The position numbers and the translations under genes are program-made. A stretch of DNA of 64,000 nt from Ignavibacteria bacterium. GTDB lineage: Bacteria; Bacteroidota; Ignavibacteria; Tepidaquicellales; Tepidaquicellaceae. Under the pieces are notes generated by a model, which worked only from the letters and a program-made list of their open reading frames with translations, ran no database searches and was not told the origin of the DNA. This document shows, piece after piece, positions 1 through 7,859 of the stretch (the first letter of the stretch is position 1; the number at the start of each line of letters is the position of its first letter). The stretch spans positions 62,001 to 126,000 of the forward strand of contig JAIBBK010000002.1 of assembly GCA_019694675.1 (NCBI GenBank), read 5' to 3'.

Positions 1-573
1 CTGAAGGCCCAATATCCCGTACAGGACATACAGACCTCCCTCAATTCCGAAATAGTCTTCAGGCGAATCACCGCCGGAATTTCTGTGAAACCACTTAGCT
101 CCAAGAGATCCCGCAAGATGTTCCCCGTAATGCTTTATCGGAAAAGTGAATCTCAGTCCCGAAGCAATTCCGAAATTATCATAACCCGCAAAATCAAAGC
201 CGGCGGTTGAAACCTCGGGCTGAACGAACAGCTCAACAGATCCTGCATTTCTTCTTACCGGATTCACCATAAAAAACTGAACCGGTGAAACGTACTTGTT
301 GGCGGCAAAGGAAAAATTCACAGGCACAATATTCCACTTAAGGCCGAAACTAAGTCTGCCGTCAACAGAATTTGCGTCGTGATTGTAAACAGGTGACGGA
401 ATGGCCTGAAGCAAAGTCCATGACAAGAGTTTAACAGCAGGCCGTTCAACATCTTTCTTTTTTTCTTCTTTGCCCTGCGCAAAAACACTTTGCAATGAGA
501 ACTGAAAGACTGTCAAAGCAACCAATACAATGGCAGACGAAATCGAGGTCTTTGAGAAATACAATTTAATCAC
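1..573 (-). CDS. Exported beta-barrel-like protein, 3' part missing
   Basis: The reading frame is open from a GTG at 573 down to the first base of the window, so the C-terminus is cut off and 191 codons remain. The N-terminus has a long hydrophobic stretch ending in SVFAQ, which looks like a signal peptide, then a short Lys/Glu-rich linker. After that come alternating polar/aromatic segments such as GRLSFGLKWNIVPVNFSF and FGIASGLRFTF, the pattern of outer-membrane beta strands. The GTG overlaps the TGA of the upstream cyclophilin gene (GTGA), so the two are probably translationally coupled. No specific family was recognised; an outer-membrane or periplasmic structural protein is an inference. 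Confidence 0.6.
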   Translation of the reverse strand, partial: MIKLYFSKTSISSAIVLVALTVFQFSLQSVFAQGKEEKKKDVERPAVKLLSWTLLQAIPSPVYNHDANSVDGRLSFGLKWNIVPVNFSFAANKYVSPVQFFMVNPVRRNAGSVELFVQPEVSTAGFDFAGYDNFGIASGLRFTFPIKHYGEHLAGSLGAKWFHRNSGGDSPEDYFGIEGGLYVLYGILGLQ

Positions 574-2723
574 TTTTCATTAATAACAACATCATAAAGA
601 TAATCCCCGTAGGAGATTGAGCTTACAACATCCATGCCATTCAGAACTTTTCCGAATATGGTATATCTCCCGTCAAGATGAGGAGTGCGGGAGTGGGTGA
701 TGAAGAACTGGCTTCCTTCCGTATCTTTTCCTGACGAAGCCATTCCGAGAATACCTTCATCGTAGCCAAGGCTGCTGAATTCACTTCTTAAGCTGTAGTC
801 GGGTCCTCCGTAACCGGTTCCCGTGGGGTCACCTCCCTGTATCACGAAATTCGGAACAACCCTGTGAAATATTGTCGAATCGAAGAAATTGTCTGAGGCC
901 AGTTTAACGAAACTCTGAACGGTAAACGGCGCAACTTCAGTAAAAAGTTCAAGATCTATGTCGCCTTTTGATGTTTTGAGTGTGACGGTCTTTCCCTTAC
1001 ATTTTTCAATGAAATCCCAGTCAAGATCATATCTTTTAGCCGCCGGCGGTGACAGTTTCTCGCCTGTGAGCTTCTCAATCGCATCTGCCGCAGCGAATGC
1101 GAGTTCATAATTATTGGAATTTACAAGGGGTCTCATGATTTCAGCTGAACTTTTCACACCAAGATTCTTGAACGCATCTATGAATATCAGTTTTACAAGA
1201 AGGTCCTCCTGCGAATCAAGCTCACCGAAGTCGAACTTCATCACGGAAACTACTTCTTCCCTTTCATCCGCATAGATCGAATCCTGAAGTGCATCAAGAG
1301 AAAGTGCAGTGATCATCGGGTCCTTTGAGCCGGCAAACTCCATGAATATCAGCTTTGATGTCTTCATGTTCGGAGCATCAAGTCTGTTATCAAGCGAAGA
1401 CATCATTTCAACAAAACCCTTATAGAGTTCGGAGAGATCTTTGCTTCCCACCATTCTGCCGTCAGTATTGGGATTCAGAGTATTGTATCTTGTCACTTCA
1501 GCGGTAACCGTATCTCTCACCTGCTTATAGATCAACGCATCTTCGAAACAGCCGAACGCCCTGAGTACATCTGCTTTAAGTCTGTAGTCATTTGCTGAGC
1601 GGAAGAGTGCAAAGAGTTCGTCCCTTGACTTGTCCTTCACTATTTGAGAGTAAGCAATGGCTGCAGACCCTCTGACACCGGGTGAATGATATTCCTCACT
1701 GAACATCACCTGTTTCATCATCTCTGCACCTTCTTTCATCCAATCATGATTGGCCGGCGCGAGCTGAGAATAGAGTTTCTTTGCAGCCTCAACAGCTGTC
1801 ATTGCGACATTTTCATTCTTGTCCTTCAGAGCAGTCATGAGCACTGTGTTGACCTGCTTTGCTGCAACAGCAAGAGAGTCAGGCGCAAAGGCATTCAGCA
1901 AATTCAGCATGTTCACTCTGACTCTCCAGTCATTTTCAGAAATGAACGACTCAAGCGTGTACATCAGCAGTTTGATATCTGCAATCCGGGCAAGCGCACT
2001 GAATCCCCACATTCTGATCTGCGGATCTTCAGATTCAGCAAGAGCATAGATCTCCCTCTCAGCATTCTTAAGCAGATCCTTATCGCCGGTTCTCCACAAT
2101 GCAAACGCGGCATTGCTCAGAGTGCCCGGATCAGACGAAGTATTCACAAGATGTTTGAGAGCTTCCACGGATTCCCTGCTCCTGATCTTTCTGAGTCCGA
2201 ACCTTGCGATGGACATTGCTGCTGCGCGTGTGATTCCGGTATCAGGGGAGTAAATATTCCTTACCGCAATGGATAGATCTGAGGAGTCGCCGATCCTTCC
2301 CAAGGCATCCAGAAAGAATTTCGAGGAAGAAGCCGGAAGAGATGACCTCTTATCGAGAATCAATCTTATGAACTGCCTGCTTTCCTCGCAGGGCATCTGT
2401 CCGAGCGCAAAGGAGGCGGCTCTGAAATCCGCTTCATTAGGATAATTCTCAAACGGGCCGGCAAGGAGGAAGTTCAGTTTAGAGACCGTTGTTGTATCCG
2501 CGATATTTCCTAGCGCACAGATCGCAGATACTCTGACAGCCGAATCAGTGCTCATAAGAAAAGTTCCAAGCTCATCTGAATCTCCGAAAGACCTCTTGTC
2601 CTGCAGTTCCAGTATTCTTCTCACATCACCCGGAAAGTTCTGCGCAAAGGCTGAAGGAACCAAAGTGAATACACAGAGGAGAAGCAGAGATAAAGAAGCA
2701 CGAAAGTAATTTGAGTTATGCAT
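570..2723 (-). CDS. HEAT-repeat protein fused to cyclophilin-type peptidyl-prolyl isomerase
   Basis: A 717-residue exported protein. Residues 1-27 are a signal peptide (ending SAFAQ). Residues ~35-560 are helical repeats of HEAT type, seen as recurring VRVSAICALGNIAD, RAASFALGQM and AAAMSIARFG patterns. Residues ~570-717 are a cyclophilin domain with the motifs FHRVVPNFVIQGGD and GSQFFITHSRTPHLDGRY, which hold the catalytic Arg, the Phe/Gln pair and the substrate pocket. It should catalyse cis-trans isomerisation of Xaa-Pro bonds in the cell envelope, with the HEAT solenoid probably binding clients or partners. It lies between two beta-barrel-like genes (6 nt gap upstream, GTGA overlap downstream), so a role in outer-membrane protein folding is a reasonable inference. 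Ordinary secreted cyclophilins lack such a long solenoid. Confidence 0.9.
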   Translation of the reverse strand: MHNSNYFRASLSLLLLCVFTLVPSAFAQNFPGDVRRILELQDKRSFGDSDELGTFLMSTDSAVRVSAICALGNIADTTTVSKLNFLLAGPFENYPNEADFRAASFALGQMPCEESRQFIRLILDKRSSLPASSSKFFLDALGRIGDSSDLSIAVRNIYSPDTGITRAAAMSIARFGLRKIRSRESVEALKHLVNTSSDPGTLSNAAFALWRTGDKDLLKNAEREIYALAESEDPQIRMWGFSALARIADIKLLMYTLESFISENDWRVRVNMLNLLNAFAPDSLAVAAKQVNTVLMTALKDKNENVAMTAVEAAKKLYSQLAPANHDWMKEGAEMMKQVMFSEEYHSPGVRGSAAIAYSQIVKDKSRDELFALFRSANDYRLKADVLRAFGCFEDALIYKQVRDTVTAEVTRYNTLNPNTDGRMVGSKDLSELYKGFVEMMSSLDNRLDAPNMKTSKLIFMEFAGSKDPMITALSLDALQDSIYADEREEVVSVMKFDFGELDSQEDLLVKLIFIDAFKNLGVKSSAEIMRPLVNSNNYELAFAAADAIEKLTGEKLSPPAAKRYDLDWDFIEKCKGKTVTLKTSKGDIDLELFTEVAPFTVQSFVKLASDNFFDSTIFHRVVPNFVIQGGDPTGTGYGGPDYSLRSEFSSLGYDEGILGMASSGKDTEGSQFFITHSRTPHLDGRYTIFGKVLNGMDVVSSISYGDYLYDVVINEK

Positions 2724-2729
2724 TATTGA

Positions 2730-3581
2730 TCAGAGTTTAAGTCCAAAACCCAGTGTGAAAGTTCTTAGAGCTGAGGCAACATCAGAACCCTTTTGCTCAA
2801 ACTTCGCATTCAGAGAAGATCTCTCTTTCTCGTCAAAGAAGAGAGTTGCAGTTGCCCCGTACTGATACCGCAGTTCACCCTCATAGCCGAATGCCTGCTC
2901 TCCGAGCCCCGAAGCGACGAACTGAAGGTACCAGTGCCTGACAGCGAGATCGCAATGAAGTGAAGCGAAGTACTCCGTCGTGTTATCTTCATCGCTGTCG
3001 TAATCCGTTTCTTTGGCTTTGAGGGAAATGTTTGGATTCAGGGCGCAAATCAGATTGCCGTCAATGCTTTCCTCGCTGAACTTTCTCTTAGTAATATCTG
3101 CAAGAGGAATGAAAGAGTTTCTTATCTCCGGGGTGAGAGTCAGCGCTGCTCTGTAGATGTTTTGTCTGTTGAAAAAATCCCTCGTATAAAAAAGATCGGG
3201 CTGAAGTTTGAGTTTATCTGCGGGCTTGTTCACCGGAAAGAAAGTGAAGCTAAGGCCAGTTGTGAGAAGTTCATACTTATCCTTGGCAGAGCTTCCGGAA
3301 AAATCAATCTGAACAAACGGCTTCAGCCTCCAGTTCGTGAATTCCCATCCCAGATAAGAGACAGCCAGATCAACAGTTACGGTGGCATTTGAATTTTCCG
3401 ATTTCTTGTAAGACAGAAGCGCCGGATTCTTGGCCTGGCTTTCAATCTCAAAAGATCGCCGGATCTCGAGGATCTTCTGGACCTTATCCAGGAAAGTTGT
3501 GTCACGCTTTGACTGAGATTGCACTTCACACGGAATTACTACCGTAAAGATCAAAAGAGTTGCGTGCAGTAAGCGGCTCAT
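2730..3581 (-). CDS. Exported beta-strand-rich protein, probably outer membrane
   Basis: About 283 residues when started at the ATG at 3581; an in-frame TTG nine bases upstream is less likely. The start is a signal peptide (SRLLHATLLIFTVVIP, then CEVQSQS). The rest alternates hydrophobic and polar residues, with many aromatic strand ends (LSFTFFPV, HWYLQFVAS, LRYQYGATATLFF), and it ends in a strand-like FTLGFGLKL, as an outer-membrane beta barrel might. No named family was recognised. The nucleotidase stop lies 5 nt upstream and the cyclophilin fusion starts 6 nt downstream, so these are co-transcribed. Confidence 0.6.
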   Translation of the reverse strand: MSRLLHATLLIFTVVIPCEVQSQSKRDTTFLDKVQKILEIRRSFEIESQAKNPALLSYKKSENSNATVTVDLAVSYLGWEFTNWRLKPFVQIDFSGSSAKDKYELLTTGLSFTFFPVNKPADKLKLQPDLFYTRDFFNRQNIYRAALTLTPEIRNSFIPLADITKRKFSEESIDGNLICALNPNISLKAKETDYDSDEDNTTEYFASLHCDLAVRHWYLQFVASGLGEQAFGYEGELRYQYGATATLFFDEKERSSLNAKFEQKGSDVASALRTFTLGFGLKL

Positions 3582-3586
3582 TGCAG

Positions 3587-4129
3587 TCAAAGATTCAGGA
3601 CGCTTTTCCAGTTGTCCCAGGTTAACCTTCTTTGGGAAGTGAGATGCCTGTTATAGGGCTGATCATAAAGAACATGTTCCCAGTCTGGAGAGATACTCCC
3701 TGTGATTCCCGGCTTATCGTCAATGAGTACATCCGCCTTTACCACAGTTTTGTCACGCGTAAGAATAATGTTATTGACCCAGTCTGTTCCGAGGTGAGCA
3801 TACACCCAGTGATATTTTTCAAGCACGCAGTTCTCGTATTTAGGAAGCATCGGGCTTGTACAAAGGAAAACTGTGTTGGCCGAATTCTTGAGTTCTTTGA
3901 GAGCGTTTACAGCTCCGGGAATCGGCGGCAGGTTCTGATAGAATCCGGGTGAATGGTAGATTTCGCTGATGTGGTCGTGATATTCCTTCGGATACTGATC
4001 CCTGACATAGAAGCCTCTTCTTTCCTCGAGCGGAACGAATGGCTTATCCGGGTGAAGGTTTCTCCATCTGTTCAGAAACTCCCCTTCGAAGTCGGCGATA
4101 ACGCCGTCCATATCAACAAGTATTCTCAA
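3587..4129 (-). CDS. 5'(3')-deoxyribonucleotidase (NT5C family, HAD fold)
   Basis: It probably dephosphorylates deoxyribonucleoside monophosphates in the cytoplasm. HAD motif I is DMDGVIADFE near the N-terminus (nucleophile and acid/base Asp), motif II is the Ser in LCTSPM, and motifs III/IV are the Lys in DKTVVKADVLIDDK with its paired Asp. The length of 180 residues suits the NT5C family. The open frame reaches 4171, but that extension starts with TTG and contains a promoter-like TATCTTTG (4153-4146 on the minus strand). The family's usual N-terminus MRILVDMDG matches a TTG start at 4129, which I prefer. It is the first gene of the operon that continues to the window edge. Confidence 0.85.
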   Translation of the reverse strand: MRILVDMDGVIADFEGEFLNRWRNLHPDKPFVPLEERRGFYVRDQYPKEYHDHISEIYHSPGFYQNLPPIPGAVNALKELKNSANTVFLCTSPMLPKYENCVLEKYHWVYAHLGTDWVNNIILTRDKTVVKADVLIDDKPGITGSISPDWEHVLYDQPYNRHLTSQRRLTWDNWKSVLNL

Positions 4130-4145
4130 TGGGTCCGTTTTTCTG

Positions 4146-4153
4146 CAAAGATA
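4146..4153 (-). promoter_or_regulatory. Bacteroidota-type -7 element for the nucleotidase operon
   Basis: Minus-strand TATCTTTG matches TAnnTTTG exactly. Transcription would begin a few bases downstream, leaving only about 10-15 nt before the preferred TTG at 4129. The same octamer precedes nrfH. No convincing -33 TTTG was seen at the right distance. Confidence 0.45.
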
Positions 4154-4348
4154 AGAATACCTCAGACCCAATTCACTTTATTTCAACTTGCTGCAGAAGC
4201 AAGCTCTCTTGCTGCGGAAAAATTTGGACAAATTGGCATAGTTGAATTCAAAGCCTTCTCACGCAGCACAAAAGTGAGCCGAGAGTGATATTGCATACCT
4301 AAGAAAATGTTTGGGATCAGCTCATCTCAAAGATCGATATTCTGGCGA

Positions 4349-4726
4349 TTAAAGATTATTCGCAACTCTGTGGATACCATCCCTGATCAATGCCTCATTG
4401 AAATTAATGAGTAATCCAAGTTTAAGATCGGTGATCTTCAGGTAAGTAAGCAGTTGTTTGAAATGAACTTTTGCGATCTTTTCAATTGATTTCACTTCTA
4501 CAATTACCATATTCTCAACAATGATATCAGCCCGGAAACCCAATTTAACTTCGATCCCTTCGTAAACAACCGGAATGCCTTGCTGGCGTGTGAAGCCAAG
4601 ACCCTTCTTTTCAAGCTCGTAGCAAAGCAATTCTTCATATACCATTTCCATCAGGCCGGGACCGAGTGTTGTATGAATTTTGAAACAGCAGTCAATGATA
4701 GCGCCTGAAACATCGTTCTCCTTCAT
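4349..4726 (-). CDS. GxxExxY protein (PD-(D/E)XK nuclease-like)
   Basis: A small protein of about 125 residues. The family signature GLMEMVY (G-x-x-E-x-x-Y) lies near residues 24-30. It is followed by a PD-(D/E)XK-like core: Asp in FRADIIVE (~67) and VEVKS (~77-80, E-x-K), then the helix FKQLLTYLKI and a strand LGLLINF. The fold suggests nucleic-acid cleavage or binding, but the biochemical role of the family is not established to my knowledge. A GGAAGGAG directly abuts the first ATG (4732) and stands 6 nt before the second ATG (4726), so the second is preferred. The gene is transcribed away from the tandem repeat array at 4908-5594, which lies on its upstream side. I recall such repeats near other GxxExxY genes but cannot verify this here. 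Confidence 0.85.
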   Translation of the reverse strand: MKENDVSGAIIDCCFKIHTTLGPGLMEMVYEELLCYELEKKGLGFTRQQGIPVVYEGIEVKLGFRADIIVENMVIVEVKSIEKIAKVHFKQLLTYLKITDLKLGLLINFNEALIRDGIHRVANNL

Positions 4727-4907
4727 TTTCATCTCCTTCCAAGTTTATGTTCATCAGTTCTAAGAATAATCATTCATTCACGGGAATGTATCTCGCGGAA
4801 CAGCTCTTAAACCGGATAACCCAATGGGCCGGGGAAGGGCTGACGGATGCAAGATAGTAAATTCAATTTTATCCAACCAAGTAATGAAAATTACCCGAAG
4901 AGTATGT

Positions 4908-5594
4908 TTCACGCAGAGGCGCGGGGAGAGAGGGTTCGCGCAGAGACGCAAAGGGAGTGGGTCCGCGCAGAGGCGCGGAGAGAGGGGGGGTCACGCAGAG
5001 GCGCAGAGGCAGAGAGTTCACGCAGAGGTGCGGAGAGAGGGTTCACGCAGAGACGCAAAGGGAGTGGGTCCGCGCAGAGGCGCGGAGAGTGAGTTCACGC
5101 AGAGGCGCGGAGAGTGAGTTCACGCAGAGGCGCGGAGAGAGAGTTCACGCAGAGACGCAGAGGGAGAGAGGGGTTCACGCAGAGGCGCGGAGAGTGAGTT
5201 CACGCAGAGGCGCGGAGAGAGAGTTCACGCAGAGGCGCGGAGAGAGAGTTCACGCAGAGACGCAGAGGGAGAGAGGGGTTCACGCAGAGGCGCGGAGAGA
5301 GAGTTCACGCAGAGGCGCGGAGAGTGAGTTCACGCAGAGGCGCGGAGAGAGGGAGGTTCACGCAGAGGCGCGGAGAGAGTTCACGCAGAGACGCAGAGGG
5401 AGAGAGTTCACGCAGAGACGCAGAGGGAGAGAGTTCACGCAGAGGCGCGGAGAGAGAGGGTTCACGCAGAGGCGCGGAGAAAGAGAGTTCACGCAGAGGC
5501 GCGGAGAAAGAGAGTTCACGCAGAGGCGCGGGGAGAGGGGGTTCACGCAGAGGCGCGGAGAGAGAGTTCACGCAGAGGCACGGAGAGAGAGAGG
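4908..5594. repeat. Purine-rich tandem repeat array, about 26 units of 23-30 bp
   Basis: Head-to-tail copies share the core TTCACGCAGAGGCGCGGAGA (type A) or TTCACGCAGAGACGCAGAGG (type B), followed by a variable GAGAG/GTGAG/GGGG tail. I count roughly 26 units with about 20 A-type and 6 B-type. Unit lengths (commonly 25, 27 and 30 bp) are not multiples of three, so no single reading frame is kept; the open frames in it come from absence of stop codons, not coding. The plus strand is strongly purine-biased. There are no unique spacers, so this is not a CRISPR array. It lies between the GxxExxY gene start and the nrfHA promoter. Confidence 0.95.
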
Positions 5595-5664
5595 CTGGGA
5601 AGAATCGAAATGATTTTTTAGCTGATTTGCTTATGTGATCGCAAGCACCCTTTTCTGCGGGGCT

Positions 5665-5678
5665 TTGACTTATGTCAA
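5665..5678. promoter_or_regulatory. Crp/Fnr-family operator upstream of nrfHA
   Basis: TTGACTTATGTCAA is a perfect TTGAC-N4-GTCAA palindrome, close to the Fnr-type TTGAT-N4-ATCAA. Its centre (5671.5) lies about 41.5 bp before the transcription start predicted from the -7 element at 5701-5708, the classic position for a class II activator. Candidate regulators are Fnr-, Dnr- or HcpR-like proteins responding to oxygen or nitrogen oxides; which one is not visible in this window. Confidence 0.7.
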
Positions 5679-5700
5679 GATTCTTAAGAGAAACATTTAT

Positions 5701-5708
5701 TATCTTTG
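5701..5708 (+). promoter_or_regulatory. -7 element of the nrfHA promoter
   Basis: TATCTTTG matches TAnnTTTG exactly. The predicted start (~5713) is only about 5 nt before the nrfH ATG at 5718, so the mRNA may be nearly leaderless. No -33 TTTG is evident, in keeping with dependence on the activator site just upstream. Confidence 0.5.
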
Positions 5709-5717
5709 TATGAGTCC

Positions 5718-6299
5718 ATGAAAGAAAAGATCGAATCATTCATATACAAGACTGCCCCTCCGGGCAGGTGGAAAGTTCCGGTGATCATCATCAGCGGTGT
5801 CCTTACGGGGCTTGTAATGCTTGTGCTGTATATCGGGAATGCCACATCATACCTGTCAGATGAGCCGGAGACCTGCATAAACTGTCATGTCATGTATCCT
5901 CAGTATTCGTCATGGCAGCACAGTTCACACGGTAGATTTGCAACCTGCAATGATTGTCATGTGCCTCAGACTAACATTGTGGAGAAGTATTTGTTCAAAG
6001 CTTCAGACGGCTTAAGGCACTCCACAATGTTCACGTTCAGGCTTGAACCTCAGGTGATAAGAATAAAGGAGGCGGGAGCGGATGTTGTTCAGAAGAACTG
6101 TATGCGATGCCATGAGAAGTTCATTGACCGGACTGCTTTATATCACGGAAAGGAGTCTCTTGAAAAAAAGTGCTGGACCTGCCATGAAGAAACGCCGCAC
6201 GGTACAGTGAGCAGTTTGTCTTCATTCCCGGCATCAAGGGTGCCGCAGATGAACCCTGTTGTACCTGATTGGATAAGAAAAAACTTTATCAAAGAATAA
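5718..6299 (+). CDS. nrfH: Cytochrome c nitrite reductase small subunit, NrfH
   Basis: A membrane-anchored tetraheme cytochrome of the NapC/NirT family that passes electrons from menaquinol to NrfA. One transmembrane helix (about residues 19-40) is followed by four CxxCH haem sites: CINCH, CNDCH, CMRCH and CWTCH. The first is followed by VM, which supplies the Met expected near haem 1 in NrfH. The ATG at 5718 is chosen; an in-frame TTG at 5706 overlaps the -7 promoter element and is unlikely. The length of 193 residues is normal. nrfA begins 1 nt after the stop, so the two are one operon, probably induced under anoxia through the Crp/Fnr-type site at 5665-5678. Confidence 0.95.
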   Translation: MKEKIESFIYKTAPPGRWKVPVIIISGVLTGLVMLVLYIGNATSYLSDEPETCINCHVMYPQYSSWQHSSHGRFATCNDCHVPQTNIVEKYLFKASDGLRHSTMFTFRLEPQVIRIKEAGADVVQKNCMRCHEKFIDRTALYHGKESLEKKCWTCHEETPHGTVSSLSSFPASRVPQMNPVVPDWIRKNFIKE

Positions 6300-6300
6300 A

Positions 6301-7794
6301 ATGAAAAGCATCAGACAAGTCATTGCCGAAAGACCCTGGGTCGGTTGGGTCTTGTATGCTATGACAATAGTTATAGTGTTTCTTATCGGACTTCTCGGAA
6401 GTTCGATCATCGAAAGGAGAAACGAGGCGAACAACATCTTTCAGAATGTCAAACCCATAGCAGAGTGGGAACCGAGGAATGAGGTGTGGGGTGAAAATTA
6501 TCCGAGAGAATACGAGTCATATATTTCCACACTTGACACCAACTTTGCAAGTCCGCACGGCGGCGGAAAGAAGATTGACATGCTTGAACGGTATCCCGGG
6601 CTTGTTGTGCTTTGGGCGGGATATGCTTTCTCCAGGGATTATAATCAGGGACGTGGTCATTACTACGCAATCACGGATATCCGGAATACATTGCGTACAG
6701 GCGTTCCCCAGCCGGCAACCTGTTATACCTGCAAGAGCACGGACGTTCCGAGACTCATTGCAAAGATGGGTGCCGCGGAGTTTTACAAGAAGCCGTTCAA
6801 TGAGCTTGGTTCGGAAGTTGTGAATCCGATAGGCTGTCAGGATTGCCACGATCCAAAGACAATGAATCTGAGGATCACTCGGCCCGCACTGGTGGAAGCA
6901 TTTCAGAGGAGGGGTGAAGACATAACAAAATCGACCCATCAGGAAATGAGAACGCTCGTGTGTGCACAGTGCCATGTGGAATATTATTTCAAGGGCAAGG
7001 AAGAGAAGTACCTGACTTTTCCATGGGATGACGGGTTCACGGTTGAAGAAATGGAATCATATTATGACAGTATCAAACATGTTGACTTTGTCCACACACT
7101 CAGTAAGACGCCGATACTGAAAGCTCAGCATCCGGATTATGAGCTGTTCAAAATGGGAATACACTCAGAGAGAGGTCTCTCTTGTGCAGATTGCCACATG
7201 CCGTACAAATCCGAAGGCGGAGTGAAATTTACAAATCACAAGATACAGAGCCCGCTCAATAATATCTCAGGATCATGTCAGGTATGTCACAGAGAGTCAG
7301 AAGATGCTCTCAGAAAGAACGTGGTTGACAGGCAGGAGAAAGTGCTTCAGCTTTCCGACATAGCAATCAACTCACTTGTGAAAGCACACATTGAAGCCAA
7401 GGCCGCATGGGATGCCGGCGCAACTGAACAGGAGATGAAGCCCGTGCTTGATCTTATAAGAGCGGCGCAGTGGAGATGGGACTTTGTTAGCGCAAGCCAC
7501 GGGGGGAGTTTTCATGCTCCTCTGGAATGCGCAAGGATACTGGGCAATTCCATAGAAAAATCAGAACAGGCAAGAGTCCTGCTCTCCGAGATCCTGACGA
7601 AAAAGAATATTCAGCTTCCCGTACAAATGCCTGACATTTCGACAAAGGAAAAGGCCCAGAAATTCATTGGCCTGGATATGGAGAAATTCAGGAGCGACAA
7701 GTCTGTGTTCCTTGAAACAGTAGTGCCTCAGTGGGATAAAGCATCTGAGGACCGGCAGGAAAAGATGAATCTTGAATACAGGCCGAAACAGTGA
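6301..7794 (+). CDS. nrfA: Ammonia-forming cytochrome c nitrite reductase, NrfA
   Basis: It catalyses the six-electron reduction of nitrite to ammonium on the periplasmic side (dissimilatory nitrite reduction to ammonium). Residues ~13-35 form a signal or anchor helix. Five haem sites are visible: the catalytic CYTCK (141-145, with Lys in place of His), then CQDCH (179), CAQCH (221), CADCH (295) and CQVCH (326). The segments HVEYYF (225-230) and KAQH (274-277) carry the calcium-site and active-site Tyr/Gln/His residues known from NrfA structures. The length of 497 residues is typical. It pairs with nrfH immediately upstream. Confidence 0.97.
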   Translation: MKSIRQVIAERPWVGWVLYAMTIVIVFLIGLLGSSIIERRNEANNIFQNVKPIAEWEPRNEVWGENYPREYESYISTLDTNFASPHGGGKKIDMLERYPGLVVLWAGYAFSRDYNQGRGHYYAITDIRNTLRTGVPQPATCYTCKSTDVPRLIAKMGAAEFYKKPFNELGSEVVNPIGCQDCHDPKTMNLRITRPALVEAFQRRGEDITKSTHQEMRTLVCAQCHVEYYFKGKEEKYLTFPWDDGFTVEEMESYYDSIKHVDFVHTLSKTPILKAQHPDYELFKMGIHSERGLSCADCHMPYKSEGGVKFTNHKIQSPLNNISGSCQVCHRESEDALRKNVVDRQEKVLQLSDIAINSLVKAHIEAKAAWDAGATEQEMKPVLDLIRAAQWRWDFVSASHGGSFHAPLECARILGNSIEKSEQARVLLSEILTKKNIQLPVQMPDISTKEKAQKFIGLDMEKFRSDKSVFLETVVPQWDKASEDRQEKMNLEYRPKQ

Positions 7795-7859
7795 TCAACT
7801 CTGATCTTCATACACACAGCTGAGTTGAATTCCTTTTTCGAATCTTACACGATATTGCA

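Noticed and set aside
4812..4832. Palindromic CCCAATGGG between the GxxExxY gene and the repeat array as a structured RNA
   Set aside because: The stem is only three base pairs plus an unpaired flank; no convincing RNA fold could be drawn.
4908..5594. CRISPR array
   Set aside because: Units directly abut each other, with no unique spacers and no cas genes nearby.
4824..5739. Overlapping open frames on both strands across the repeat array (Arg/Glu/Gln-rich products)
   Set aside because: They arise from stop-free repeats; unit lengths are not multiples of three, frames shift through the array, and there are no plausible starts or domains.
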